The translations under genes and the position numbers were made by a program. This document shows positions 27,991 through 39,690 of a DNA stretch of 64,000 bases, in pieces. The DNA is taken from contig OX337233.1 in the NCBI GenBank assembly GCA_946965045.2, positions 1,488,001-1,552,000 of the forward strand, in the 5' to 3' direction. The notes beneath the pieces were generated by a model. It ran no database searches. It saw nothing but the letters and a program-made list of their open reading frames with translations, and was not told the DNA's origin. Source of the DNA: Epithemia pelagica (taxonomy: Eukaryota > Bacillariophyta > Bacillariophyceae > Surirellales > Surirellaceae). The stretch's first letter is position 1. Each line of letters begins with the position of its first letter.

Positions 27991-28351
27991 GGCGATCTTT
28001 GGGAGTCACGCCAATTTCTTGGCCGATACATCTGCAAAGTGAGCGTTTAGCTCTTGGCAGCGTAGTAGTTCCCGCTTGTTCTCTTTTCACACCGATTCGA
28101 AGCCATCGTCGATTTTCTTTTCTTCAATCTTCAGCGCCGCGATTCGAAGCCATCGTCGATTTTCTTTTCTTCAATTTTCAGCGCCGCCACGGCGGCGATG
28201 GCAGCATCCATGACGACCAGGATTTATGATGACCATCATTCGGATCTGAATTTTTGGGTTCATGCAAACATGAGTGGGATGGGTAACGGCTGGGAATGTT
28301 GCGATTTGGCGTTTTCCTGTGAAAATGACCGCGTCCACATCCCTTCCGACG
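27991..28351. other. Gap between RING gene and transposon block
   Basis: Apart from the 47-bp tandem repeat listed separately, no gene was recognised before the palindromic end at 28352. Confidence 0.45.
28093..28186 (+). repeat. 47-bp tandem repeat, two copies
   Basis: CGATTCGAAGCCATCGTCGA... repeats as 28093-28139 and 28140-28186 with one or two differences, in the 5' flank of the RING gene. Confidence 0.85.
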
Positions 28352-28397
28352 TACCCCCCAGCGGGGGTGGCTTTAAGGGTGTAATTTCGCACCTCTC

Positions 28398-28483
28398 ATG
28401 TGAAAATTCACATCTCATGTGAATTCACATCTTCTTCACATCCTCTTCACATCATCTTCACATCCTCTTCACATCGTCTAACA
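28398..28483 (+). repeat. Left subterminal repeat array
   Basis: Palindromes CATGTGAAAATTCACAT and CATGTGAATTCACAT are followed by about five 11-bp CACATCNTCTT units. Confidence 0.85.
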
Positions 28484-29006
28484 TCATGTTCGAATGACCT
28501 TCTTGTCTTATAGATCGTGGAACAAGAAGCATAATCAATTGATGTTACTTCGTTTAGGCACTAGTGTAGGTTTTCATCATCCCATCGTCTTGTCGTCTTC
28601 TTATCCTCTCGTCTTGTCGCCTTGTCGTCCTCTGCTCGTCTTGGCAGGCTCCTGGTGGTCAAACTTCTTGTGGGAGTAATGGGATCTTGCACGCTGCGAT
28701 GGCTCCTTCGTTTTACAATGGACGCTATCGATGGAGATGACACACATGGGGATCGGTTCTTCTTCTTGGTTCACCATTTGATTGTTTGTGTGGTGGTCGA
28801 TGAACAAAAGTAGAGGTGCGGCACTCGTTTCCGTGTGCACGCGCGTTTGGCAACAAACGAAAAAACGCGATACAAGCCACGATTCTCAATCTTGCTACAA
28901 TAGACAAAGGAAATACAAAGATATAAACGATTCTCGTTATTCGTCGTATACGCACACTACTTTAGGCAGGTTGGAATAATAGCATCAACCGCAACAGAAA
29001 TGGACC

Positions 29007-29441
29007 TCAGTTGTCGAGGGGGTCTTCAACGTGCCTCCAGCGGGCTTTGTGGGGTTTCTTGGTTTGCTGCTTTCGAATGGCTTCAGTCAGCATGTCTTCG
29101 AACCTTTTTGCCATTGGCTTGGCATCGTGGATGTTGCATTTGGCCAGCTCAATGCACAGAACATGCATCTGGCTGGCAATGTCCGGATGCTGGTCCAAAA
29201 CTGCCGTCTCATAGGTGAAATCGTCATCTTCTTTCCACTCGCTGATGCTGTCCTTGTTGACCTGGGTGCGAATCAGCATAGCCTCTGGCTGACTGACCAA
29301 CACCCACACCTTGACTTCAGTTTTCTTCCCTTCAACGTTGCACCATCCATGCCCACCCTTGTACGTTCCTTTCAGGAACCGAATACGCTCTCCTTTTCGG
29401 TCCTCCCATGCCTGGGTCAGTGCAAAAGGCTTCGGCGCCAT
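29007..29441 (-). CDS. KOW-like transposon-associated protein
   Basis: 144 residues from ATG 29441, next to the transposase gene and divergent from it. Residues about 17-40 (GERIRFLKGTYKGGHGWCN) look like a KOW motif, the RNA/protein-binding loop of NusG/Spt5-type and ribosomal proteins. The rest is charged, with two helical regions and no known fold. A CAA/CAG-type microsatellite occupies its 5' flank (about 29451-29540). The function is unknown; an accessory role in transposition is only inferred from position. Confidence 0.6.
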   Translation of the reverse strand: MAPKPFALTQAWEDRKGERIRFLKGTYKGGHGWCNVEGKKTEVKVWVLVSQPEAMLIRTQVNKDSISEWKEDDDFTYETAVLDQHPDIASQMHVLCIELAKCNIHDAKPMAKRFEDMLTEAIRKQQTKKPHKARWRHVEDPLDN

Positions 29442-29602
29442 CGTTCGTTTGGTTGCTGGTTGTTGTTGCTGGCTTGTTGTTGTTGCTAGCTGGTTGCTGC
29501 TGGCGGTCTGGTTGCTGCTGCTGTTGTTGTATTGGATGTCGTTCTCGCGTCAATTTGTTTGGTTGCTGCGTACCCCCACGCATTTGACATCTGCTCAATA
29601 AT

Positions 29603-30667
29603 ATGAGAACACGAGAATTTTTTGGCAAGAGTAGGATTTCTGTGGGGGAGTGCGCCATCGGAAAACCCTCACAAAACACAGAAGAGAAAGCATTCTCGTT
29701 ATCAAGCAAAGCAGAGCGCAACCAGTCAGGTACGATGATCATCTTAACACCTAATGAGATTGCCCGTGAAGGCCTAGAGCTCTGTAGTGTTGTGCATGGC
29801 ATCGAGTGTAGCTTAGCACAGATCTACAAGGATTTTCGATCTCTCTATGGGTCTGACCCACTCACCGTGGCTAACATATGGTATGATATGAATACCACTG
29901 CTATTTCTGAAGCTTCTCTTTCTGAGAAAGAGAAGCTTCATGGACTAAAGATGTTTATGCTTGCGATGTACTTTTTGTGGAACTATCCACGGAACACAAC
30001 AACCCTGGCACGTACATTCAAGGTGAATGAGAAGTATGCCTCGGGGAGAACACTATGGAAGTGGATCGCTTGGATCCAGGCTCTAAAAGGTACGAAAATT
30101 GTTTGGGAGAAGAACCGTGCTCTCGATCGTTATGACAGGCCGCTCCCGAAATTTGCGATATCTGTTGACGGGGTTGATTGTAAAATCAATGAGCCAAAGC
30201 ATCCGACGAAGCCTGTCGATCGCAAGTACTACTCACACAAGTTCAACCACGGAGCGTTGAAGTATGAGCTTGCAATCGACATCTTCAAGCCCAAACTGGT
30301 GTGGATAAACGGCCCGTTTCAAGCGTCAAAACACAACATTACTGTGTTTCGAGACCACGGACTCTTGGAGAAAATGAAAACCGACCATCCGGGAAGATTT
30401 GTGGTGGCTGATCGAGGATACCAGACGAGTCGTCCGGACGAGATTGGAATTATGAGCACCCCAAATGACATGGACCCCAAGTTGCTGAAGAACTTCAAGA
30501 CTCGTGTTCGCCAGAGGCATGAGAGCTTCAACGGACGAATCAAGTTCTTCAAATGCCTCAGTGAGACGTTCCGCCATACCCAGGAGAAACACAAAATCGC
30601 TTTCGAAGCGGTTTGCGTCATTGTCCAGTATCAGATGGACAATGGAGCACCAATCTTTGACGCTTAG
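29603..30667 (+). CDS. DDE transposase, PIF/Harbinger-like DDE_Tnp_4 type
   Basis: 354 residues from ATG 29603; a second ATG at residue 45 (MIILTPNEIAREG) may be the real start. The RNase-H-fold acidic triad is recognisable: D in ISVDGVDCKINEP, D in VVADRGYQTSRP and E in VRQRHESFNGRIK. YYSHKFNHGALKYELAI and LVWINGPFQASKHN lie between, as in DDE_Tnp_4 enzymes. An N-terminal helical region (TTLARTFKVNEKYASGRTLWKWI) may bind DNA. The frame is intact. It would cut and rejoin the ends of the surrounding element. Confidence 0.88.
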   Translation: MRTREFFGKSRISVGECAIGKPSQNTEEKAFSLSSKAERNQSGTMIILTPNEIAREGLELCSVVHGIECSLAQIYKDFRSLYGSDPLTVANIWYDMNTTAISEASLSEKEKLHGLKMFMLAMYFLWNYPRNTTTLARTFKVNEKYASGRTLWKWIAWIQALKGTKIVWEKNRALDRYDRPLPKFAISVDGVDCKINEPKHPTKPVDRKYYSHKFNHGALKYELAIDIFKPKLVWINGPFQASKHNITVFRDHGLLEKMKTDHPGRFVVADRGYQTSRPDEIGIMSTPNDMDPKLLKNFKTRVRQRHESFNGRIKFFKCLSETFRHTQEKHKIAFEAVCVIVQYQMDNGAPIFDA

Positions 30668-31329
30668 ACGTATTGGAAGTTTGACCACTGCATAATAATT
30701 GATAATTGATATAAGTACTAATTCACCATTATTGCCTACCACGCTATAGGTCTGTTGCTTTGTGCTGTTGTCTTTTCAAAAGTGGCTGAGACCTCACTAC
30801 AATTGGCTCTCGATCTCATACTAGTCTCAGCTCACACATGCAGTCTCATGAATCTAGTTGTGAACCGTGGAGTCTTCCCCTCCACTAGTAGGGGCAATGG
30901 GAGTAGGGGCAGCGGGAGTGTGAGCACGACGACGAGAAGCCAGACGGTTTGCAATATCCACGTCACGCCGAGAAGTGCTGGATTTGAGGCCAACGCGACG
31001 GCCCCCAGATTTGGCAATTGTCCAATAGGCATACCAGGTCAGTGAATCGTACGTCTCCCCTTGGAGGTGAAACGTGTGAGGGATGGCGGTGACTTCGGTA
31101 GGGACATAAGTCTCGTCGTTCGCAAGCGTGAAGTTGTCTAAATAAATCTCCTCGCTGAACTTCAAGAGGTAGTTCATCAACTCGCGACTTTTTCCTGCGG
31201 CCTTGATGTCACTTCTCAGACCATTGATGGTTTCCAGTGTGACCGTCTGCGCACTGGCTTCCATGTCAATCACATAATCTTCGGCATTGTTACGGGCATG
31301 ATGGTCCTGGGATGGTCCAGTAAGTAAGA

Positions 31330-31929
31330 TGACAAGCTGGAAGGAAGGGAGGTTAGATAGGGTGTAACAAAACACACACGATGGAGACGGTATAGTTACG
31401 ATAGAATAGAGGGTTTCGAATAGTTGATGATAAAATATTGTGATTACATGAAGTGATTATCTAGATTGGATCCTTTCGATCCCAGGTTCCCATTAAGGTG
31501 ATCCTGGATCTTGGATCGAGGTGTAAAAGGCTTCTAGACGGAAAAGATCGCCGTCTAGGGTCATCGGCACAGGCCTATCTCACCTAGAGGTGCATATATA
31601 AGTTAGATGTAATAGTTCGCCGTAGACTGTCCGTTGCGGCTCTTTACGCGCGGTTGATAAGCCTCAATCCGCGATTAGCGCGATACGGTTAAGTCCAGCG
31701 GATCTTGGAGAATATAAATAACATAGCCTATGAGACATAGGACTAGTTCGATCGTGGAGTATACATAAGTTAGGAGTGAATAGATCTTCGTGACTCAATC
31801 GTGCCTAATCTAGATTCGTACAGGAATCTAGGCTATATGCGATTGATCTGCCGCGTACTTTCCGCGACTCTTCATGACTATAGAACTACCTATTGGGGAA
31901 TATAGCCAATATAGGTGTTCTAGGTATTA
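31330..31929 (-). repeat. 3' LTR of the copia element
   Basis: 600 bp. It is identical to 37598-38197 except for four substitutions (three near the U5-side end at 31344 and 31382-31383, and one at about 31685). Confidence 0.95.
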
Positions 31930-34900
31930 CTTCCCTTCGGGGAAATGTCGGCGGTATCACCCATCCAAAACAACATAGGTTTGAGATGAGGCCAAACTTG
32001 TTGATATCCAAGGAACTTGGTAAGAACATCAAATGGATTCTCAGCTCCTGGAATGTGATATAACTTGAGCATCCCACTTGCGACGGCTTCACGGACTCGA
32101 TGGAAAGCTAGGGCGTTCCAACGTTTTGTCAGCTGTGATTCAGGCACTGTCGACTGGGTAATAATAGACTTGTTGTCTCCAAATGCATAGGTGTGGTAAT
32201 CTAGAGGGACTCCCAACATCCTAAGCGTGTATCAAAGATCCAGAACTTGATCAGTCATAGTACGTCCTGCTATGAACTCTGAAGTGAACGTCGCAGTGGC
32301 GACAGTACTTTGTTTCTTGGAGTACCAATCTACAGGCGTCTTGTTGACAAACATCAGCACGCCGGTCATTGCACGTCCTGTGATGAGGTCATGATATAGA
32401 TTTGCGTCAAAGAATGCAGAAATCCTAACCATCTTTCCTAACGGCGTCGGCATGTCTTGAGGAAGTTCTTCATCAATATTTCCATAAATGGAATTCAACC
32501 AATCATGTTCTTCTCCTTTAAGTTCACTATAATCAGGAATACCTGTCCTGACTCTTATAGCTCCATCTTGAAAATGCTTGACGTATCCATAGAGACGTTT
32601 CATGCGATCCATGTGTCCAATTCTTGGGGCAACACGGTATGAAGATAATGCGTTTACAGCAATTGCTACATCAAATTGGCCAAGTGTGACTAACCATTGT
32701 GTAGCACCAACCATTGACATGTACTTTGCTATGCCCTCTTCATCCAAGAAATCTGTTTCATCAAGTTCAGGATGATCACCACTTTGTAATGGGGATGATT
32801 GTTTCTTCAAGGTCTCCCCTGGAAACATCTTTTCATAAGTACTGACCATCTTCTGAATGTACTTCTTGGGCTTATAGTAGAGTGTGCCATCAGGATCTCT
32901 ACCAAAGTCACAGCCAAGGTGGAAACTGAGAGGCTCATCACCTTTGAGCTTATACTTGTGGACATTGACAAGTCTGTCAAGGTATTCTCTTGGGTTCTTC
33001 ATGATCAACAGTAGGTCATCTACATATACAGCAATGTATTCATAAACATTACCATTGCGTCTCATCCAAACGTCTGTGTTGGCGCGACATGGGGAGAATC
33101 CGTCACTACGCATTGTGTCGGCAAAGCGTTCATGATAACGTTTCCCAGATGTCTTAAGACCACAGAGTGCCTTGTTTATAACCATAGTGTACCCTTCAAG
33201 ACCAAATGCTCTAAATTCTGGACCAGCTTCAAAGTATACCTTTTCTTTTGTATACGCTTCGAGGTACGCATTCCCAACATCAGCTTGATAAGCCTGTAAG
33301 CCATTGAGCTCACCAATCAGGAGGATAAGTCTGATACTTCTGAGAGATACTACTCCAGAATACACACTTTCCCCAGGATCGTCTGTCAGGTGTCCACCTG
33401 CCACGAATCGTGACTTATGGCGACCATCATGTTTGACGGCAAAGACCATGCGGCATCTAATCTTGGTGAAATCAGCAGGCATGTAGACATTAGTTCCCTT
33501 GACTATAAAGGTCTGGTAATCCATTAACTGCTGTATCTCTAGTTTCATTGAATCAAGCCATTTAGTGTTGCCATTTTCTTCATCAAAACGAAGTGCTTCG
33601 GCTGGATTGCGCGGAATGCGAACACCATACATGTACTTGATCTTGTTATGATTATGTTTAGCTTTCTTGATAGATCGTTCCATTCGTTCTTCAGCTTCAA
33701 GAAGACGTTTGAATCTTTTCCATCCTGGAGCGGACAATAGCCCATTGTCTTTGGCATATGTGGCACATGCCAAAGGAGCATCCTTGCAGAAGATGTCAAG
33801 CGGTTCATGTGTGACTGAATCGTCTTCCCACTCAATAACAAGATTATACTTGGATCCTTTGTAGCTAGGATGTGTAGAGGATAGTGGGCCTTCATGCGAT
33901 TGGATTTGTTTCCAATTCCAGAATGTAAGATCTTCTGTATTACCTTCCTTGAGGTTGCTTTCTTGGGTAGATAGGGCGTCTATGAGCTCCTGATATCCCA
34001 TAATACGATCATGTTCTTTGTGGGGCACCTTAACTAGATATTTCTCTCTAGCTTCTTGTGTGTCGTTGTCTAGCTCTTGTATCTTGCTAACAACGGTAGC
34101 TTGGAATCTGCGACCGTCTTCAGTGGGGTCGGTAAGAAAGGTGCGACCAACGAGGTCTGTTTCATCCAAAGGCGAAAAAACTGGTGGTGGGGGACATCCA
34201 TCCGACTCAAAATCGCGGGAATGGACTATTTCTTGAATTGCCTTCTGAGAATTCTCCCCTTCGAATGGATCAAGCGGACGGTTACGCTCCGACTCGATGA
34301 GAGCAGACCGTACCGCGGAGCGATGTACGATACGTTGGGTATCATCGCTAAGGATTTGGAACGTCAAGGCGTCACCCACATTATCAGCAAAGCCTACCCA
34401 TCTCCCCTTACGTTCTTGTGGGGAAGGGAATTGGCCGGTTTCGGAGTAATAGACCGGTTCATAAAATAGAAAACACGTAGCGGCAGAAATGTCTGGCCGT
34501 TGTCCGGTTAACTTCTGGTGTGGGGATAGGTTATCAAGTGATTCGAGCGAACATATGTTGAGAACGGTCGCGACATAAGACAGACACAGAAACCACAAAT
34601 TGGTAGGGGCACCTGTAAAGGTAAGAACTCTATTGCACGTGTCCTTGAGGAATCCAATCGTGCGCTCAGCAAAATTTTGGTGCTGGTGGTGTGGTTTGCT
34701 CTGATAGTCAGAGATCTTGTACATACGTAGGATATCCTTGACCTTGTAACTGATTTGTGCCTTGGCATTATCGCTAATGAGCATATCCATTGCCCCGCGC
34801 CGGCGAATATTGTCCTCTAAGGTCTGGACAAATTTGCCATCGGTACGGACAGGATAGACATCGACGAATTTGGTCGTACGTCCAACAAAGACTTGGGCAC

Positions 34901-35489
34901 CTTTAGCTCCTCCATCTATAGCGGGGACTTCTGACCACATAGTATCGGTAGCAACTGGCTCATGACGTCGAGGGACGTTGAAGGCCGAGAACCATGACTT
35001 GAAATGCTTCCTGAATGGAATACGGTACATGTTGCGAAACCACTGAGTAGAGTTCTCTAGTGTTTTCTTGACGCGATCTAGGGGCAGCCATAGGAGATAG
35101 GGCCTTAGCTTCTCATAGTCATAGCTGTTGAGACGCCTATTCCTGGGATTGACTGTAGCATTTAGCTCGTCATCGGTATCCATAGGTTGACCGGGATGTG
35201 TTCTTGCCTGATAGGCCTCTAGGACACGAGCGACACAGTCCACATGTAGGTAGTGGCCGGTCTCGTTGTACCTAGGATCGAAGGAGTTGAACTCCTCTAG
35301 TTCTTCAGGGGACTCCATAGCTTCGTGATATACATCTTCTTCGACATTAATTTCATGATCTAAGACACCAGGTTCCCATAAGGCATCACTAGTCAACACT
35401 ACTGTAGGTAGCGTATCTAGTTCTTCATCCGTAGGAGGGTGCATAGGCATCCTAATTAATCCTTGCGGCATTGAAAAGGAATTACCCAT
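31920..35489 (-). pseudogene. copia pol: integrase, reverse transcriptase, RNase H
   Basis: Integrase shows the D,D-35-E set in DTMWSEVP, LISDNAKAQ and NFAERTIGFLKD. Reverse transcriptase shows YQADVGNAYLEA and YVDDLLL. RNase H begins at STVATATFTSEFIA, where a TGA at 32232-32234 stands in place of an expected Arg codon. The frame then continues unbroken (LGVPLDYHTYAFGDNKS ... HRVREAV ... NPFDVLTKF) to a stop at 31920 inside the LTR. The 5' end overlaps the protease frame by 34 bases in the -1 frame. The sequence is otherwise intact. Confidence 0.92.
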
Positions 35490-36891
35490 TGGTCCACTGT
35501 AACCATGCGTTGCTGATGGCCAGGGATCATAGCCGACTTGTCGTCAACCGTATTGCCAAAATGGGACAGTTGTCCTGTAGAGTGCGCAGTACTCCCCTTT
35601 CCATAGTAGGCGTACTGATTCATGATGAGTACGATTGGTCCACGTGTTGTCTGAACGACACCTGCACACGTCACAATGGGAACGTCTTCCATATGGCTGT
35701 CGCCAATTCCCGTGATGTCAGCACTTCTATCCGTGTAACTCAGAACGCGTACGTCTTCACCAGCGAGTCCTCCATTCGCTCCGCCATCAATGAGCGAGCC
35801 AGGCAGAGTGGTAGATGCTGCGGCTTGCGTGCACCTGTAAGTAACACTTGCCATGTTGATGCTCCGTGTGGAGCCACTTCCCGACACGCGTTGGTAGATT
35901 GCGCCGGTACTGCTGATGACTCGCTCGCTGTTATCAGATCGAGCGTTGGATAAGAGATTATTAAGGAGTGTCTGGTTGCTGGCTTGACTTGGCGGGATCG
36001 CGAACTGGGTCGACGGACTTGGTGGTGTAGTTGTCGTGGTAGCTATGGTAGTTTCAGAGATAGATGCACTATCTTGTACAGCTGCCTGACGGCTTTGATT
36101 ACTAGACCGATTGCTTTTGTTAGAAGAAGCAATAGCCTTTCTTGCATTAGGAGGAAGTTGATCCCATAATGCCTTGGGTATCTTGCCTGAGTTTTCTTGT
36201 TCACTAGAGTTAGCCTGATATTGGGACTTGTTCTTAGTGATGATAGCCTGTCGAGCGTCGGGAGGTAGTTGACTCCAGATTTCTTTCGGGACTGAAATGC
36301 GATTTGGATTGGAATTCCCCCCTTACTGCCATGAGACGACCCCCCTTTGCCATGTCCCCCCTTGTTATGGGAACTAGAGCTAGAGGAAGTCTGATTGGCA
36401 GTATTAGCTTGACGACGAGGCTTGCCCGTGTGCCTAGAATCGATATTGAAGGCCGTAGAACGGAGCAGCGCAAGATAATTATCATAGGTAATCGGTGAAT
36501 TACCCTGAGCCTGGAAGATATTGTCCTGATGTTGGAGGCTAAAGAATTCCGGTTCATCACGGAGTGCCGTGCAAAGCATAGTTTTCCGAACAGCGTCCAA
36601 CAACGTTCCGACATGGTTGAAATAGGCGTAACGGGATCGCCGCTCGCAGACATTATGACCGCAAGAATTGGTTGGGCAAATAGACTTGGGTCTAATGGAT
36701 GAATCGTGTGAACCGGAGTCTTGGAAACTTGGTCTTGTAGCGCGAAATTTTAGTCCTAGATCTTGAAATTTGGTCGTGTTCGAATGTCTTGATTCTTGTT
36801 TGTGAATCTTGGTTAAGCTTGAAACTTGAATCCCACAAAAGCACGATAAGCGTGCGTAATATTTACTTAGTGGGTCTTGATGGTAGAACAC
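35456..36891 (-). pseudogene. copia gag and protease, frameshifted
   Basis: The gag C-terminal half reads in one frame down to a run of six G (sense; 36317-36322). It then continues in another frame (PKEIWSQLPPDARQAI and the parallel PKALWDQLPPNARKAI, a duplicated gag motif) into an aspartic protease with LIDGGANG, and on to a stop at 35456. A one-base change in the G run would join the two frames. The true gag start is unclear; coding character is weak upstream of 36700. Confidence 0.75.
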
Positions 36892-37597
36892 GAGCTACCC
36901 CTACTTTTCACCTAATACTGACCTGGTCCCGTGACTTCAGTATCAGTAACAGACGTAGCAGATATGCACGAACAGGATTCTGCAGTCGCTGTTCGGCCAC
37001 ACTGGCGGATTCGGGCTTCTCTAAGGCAGTTCTTAGTAGTTCCCCAGGTCCAACGCAAATGCCAGGCAGGGACCTCTTGCACGTTCTTGATATCGTACTC
37101 GCTCAACGATTGGCGCTGAGACGGGGTGGCTGTATGACAGAGATAGGTTGGATGGTACTTTCAAGACCGCTTTCCCTCAAGCCCTAGATGTCAGTGACTC
37201 CCTGTGTCCCCGGACGTGTTCTTCGTTCTCCGTAGGATGCTCGTCGTCGTTCTCTGATGTTCTCGTAGTTCTCCCCAAATCTCCGTATGTCCGTCGATTG
37301 CTTGGTCGTGGTCGGATGTGGATGGTCGTGGTCGGATAGCTGCGGTCTCTCCGTCAGTCCGTTGTCTCCACTTGTACTTGGTCGTGGTCGGGTAGCTGCG
37401 GTCTCTCCGTCAGTCAGATGTCTCCACTTGTGTCCCATAGGCTTGTCGTAGTAAGTCTCGCGTAGAATCAGTCGTCACCGTCGCGTCGTGTCGTATGGTA
37501 GTATAGGATGGATAAGAGGATGGATTAGAGATAGGTCCAACCTTCCAACTTGGAAAAGACAACTCCGCGGGTGATCAAGCCGATGAGATTGTTAATC

Positions 37598-38197
37598 TGA
37601 CAAGCTGGAAGAAAGGGAGGTTAGATAGGGTGTAACAAAACACACACGATAAAGACGGTATAGTTACGATAGAATAGAGGGTTTCGAATAGTTGATGATA
37701 AAATATTGTGATTACATGAAGTGATTATCTAGATTGGATCCTTTCGATCCCAGGTTCCCATTAAGGTGATCCTGGATCTTGGATCGAGGTGTAAAAGGCT
37801 TCTAGACGGAAAAGATCGCCGTCTAGGGTCATCGGCACAGGCCTATCTCACCTAGAGGTGCATATATAAGTTAGATGTAATAGTTCGCCGTAGACTGTCC
37901 GTTGCGGCTCTTTACGCGCGGTTGATAAGCCTCAATCCGCGATTAGCGCGATGCGGTTAAGTCCAGCGGATCTTGGAGAATATAAATAACATAGCCTATG
38001 AGACATAGGACTAGTTCGATCGTGGAGTATACATAAGTTAGGAGTGAATAGATCTTCGTGACTCAATCGTGCCTAATCTAGATTCGTACAGGAATCTAGG
38101 CTATATGCGATTGATCTGCCGCGTACTTTCCGCGACTCTTCATGACTATAGAACTACCTATTGGGGAATATAGCCAATATAGGTGTTCTAGGTATTA
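37598..38197 (-). repeat. 5' LTR of the copia element
   Basis: 600 bp, the upstream LTR relative to gag-pol transcription. TAAGA follows it at 38198-38202. Confidence 0.95.
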
Positions 38198-39401
38198 TAA
38201 GATGCATCTGTTCCACAAGGACTGGTCCACGTTTTTGTGAGGGATCGACGCTGACCACAGATGTCGATCCTCACCCGCGATCAGCTTGCGTATGTGAATG
38301 GCATTGCGTATATGGTTGTTGTGGCGCAATCCGAGGAGTTGAAAAATCTCAAACTCACGATTTCTCTCCAATTTTGATAGGTCAACATCGACCTCGATCC
38401 AGTTCGATGTATCGACGGGGGATTCGTTGGAGCTGCTGTCGTCCATTGTGGTGGGTGAAAAGAGAGGGGACCTGTTGGAGTGCTGTCGTCCTGGAGTTTG
38501 TTGGTTTCGCGGAGGAGTCCGTTGGTTTCGCGGAGGAGTCCGTTGGTTTCGTCGGGGAGGAGTGCGTTGGTATCCTTGTTGCCGACGATTTGGGGAGGCT
38601 TTTGTGGCGGGTGTTGGCTGAAACGATGGTGGTGCAAACGACAATCCACCAAACTGATCCGACAATTCACCAGCTTTGTCGTTGGAAGCGGAAACTTTGT
38701 GAGGCGGCCTGTGGATTCGGACAGACCCGTCTTTGGTGCTTTCGCTGGAGGCAGAGGATGATGATTCAACAATCTTCGTCGCCTCGGGGATGGATGGGTC
38801 AACGTCTCCCTCGCACTGCTTAAACGCGTCAATCTCTGCCCTGGTTGTCTCACTGACTTCGGAGACTTGGAGGCTCTGCAAGTGGACGAGGTAGTTCTTG
38901 ATGGGCAGAAGTTTGTACCAACTAAACTTCTTTGCAAGCTGCTCTCGTCACTTCTCGCCTTTGGTTCCGTAAAAGAAGGGGTTTTTCTCTGCAATCTCCA
39001 AGAAGCTGACCGACTGCCGTGGAAGCTTCGACCTTTCGATGTCACCAACAATCTGCTTCAACTCGTATTGAGCAAAGAGTGTTTGCCTTTTCTCTTTGGC
39101 TTTTTTCTCGTTCTCTTGCTGTTCCTCTTCGGTCTGCATTATGCTCTCGTCTTTCGTCTTGTGACAGCAGAAACAATCAACCAGCATGACCGAGCCTTGC
39201 TTGCAAGTCAGAGGCGCCAAACAACAAAGACGAGGATGCCTATCTAGTTGATAAGAACCATAGAGCAATGATTGCCTAAGTCTTCTTCTATTTAAACTCT
39301 TTCTTAGGAACATCGTGGTCAAGCCCTTGATGTGCATGCTACATTCGTTTCCGTGTAGGAGACCAAATGACAGGCGTGACCCCACAACAAGTCGAAAGAG
39401 T

Positions 39402-39657
39402 CTCGACATGCGTCAAATGATGGATGCTTGTATAAAGGGAATGCTGATTTGTGCCATGCATGCGAGGCAGGCTTCTGTCCATCCGTTTCCGCATGGTAGA
39501 ACGAAAACACAAAACCGAGTAACAAGCATCTCGACATGCTTCGAATAATTATTGCGTGTATCTACCTAGGTAGAATGCCGATTTGTGCCATGCACGTGAT
39601 CCCTGCGTCCGTTTCCGCATGGTTGAACGGACAAAACACAAGACTCATACATGTGAC
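39402..39657 (+). repeat. 128-bp tandem repeat in a divergent promoter
   Basis: Two diverged copies begin CTCGACATGC at 39402 and 39530. They share GATTTGTGCCATGCA, CCGTTTCCGCATGGT, GAACG and ACACAA blocks. They fill the space between the broken accessory gene and the trihelix-like gene. A weaker third copy may lie at about 39300-39360. Confidence 0.75.
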
Positions 39658-39690
39658 GGCCCCGGACGTCTCACAAAACAATCAAACACC

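Larger units (their letters stand above)
31330..38197 (-). mobile_element. Ty1/copia LTR retrotransposon, diatom type
   Basis: 6868 bp, transcribed on the minus strand. Two 600-bp LTRs differ at four positions and the 5-bp duplication TAAGA flanks the element (31325-31329 and 38198-38202). Gene order is gag, protease, integrase, reverse transcriptase, RNase H, which defines copia. A purine tract (GAAGGGAAG) abuts the 3' LTR at about 31930-31938. In sense the LTR begins TAATACC and ends TTGTCA, so the usual TG start is absent. The base after the 5' LTR does not match a standard tRNA 3'-end primer site. It is inserted inside an accessory gene of the DNA transposon. Confidence 0.95.
30854..39187 (-). 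pseudogene. Transposon accessory gene split by copia insertion
   Basis: The 5' part (39187 to 38198) reads in one frame with a TGA at 38948-38950, and contains an Arg/Pro/Gln-rich repeat (NQRTPPR units). It runs into the LTR after the codons ATC TTA. The 3' part resumes at 31329 in the same frame, with the TAAGA duplication supplying the shared codons, and ends at 30854. The two parts total 1461 bases, a multiple of three. The protein would be about 486 residues with no recognised domain. It lies between the transposase and a trihelix-like gene, so it probably belongs to the DNA transposon. The copia insertion and the nonsense codon inactivate it here. Confidence 0.7.

Noticed and set aside
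28426-28483. CRISPR-like array
   Set aside because: The 11-bp units are contiguous with no spacers, and the genome is eukaryotic.
31920-32219. Separate 99-residue gene
   Set aside because: It is the continuation of copia RNase H after an in-frame TGA, in the same frame as pol.
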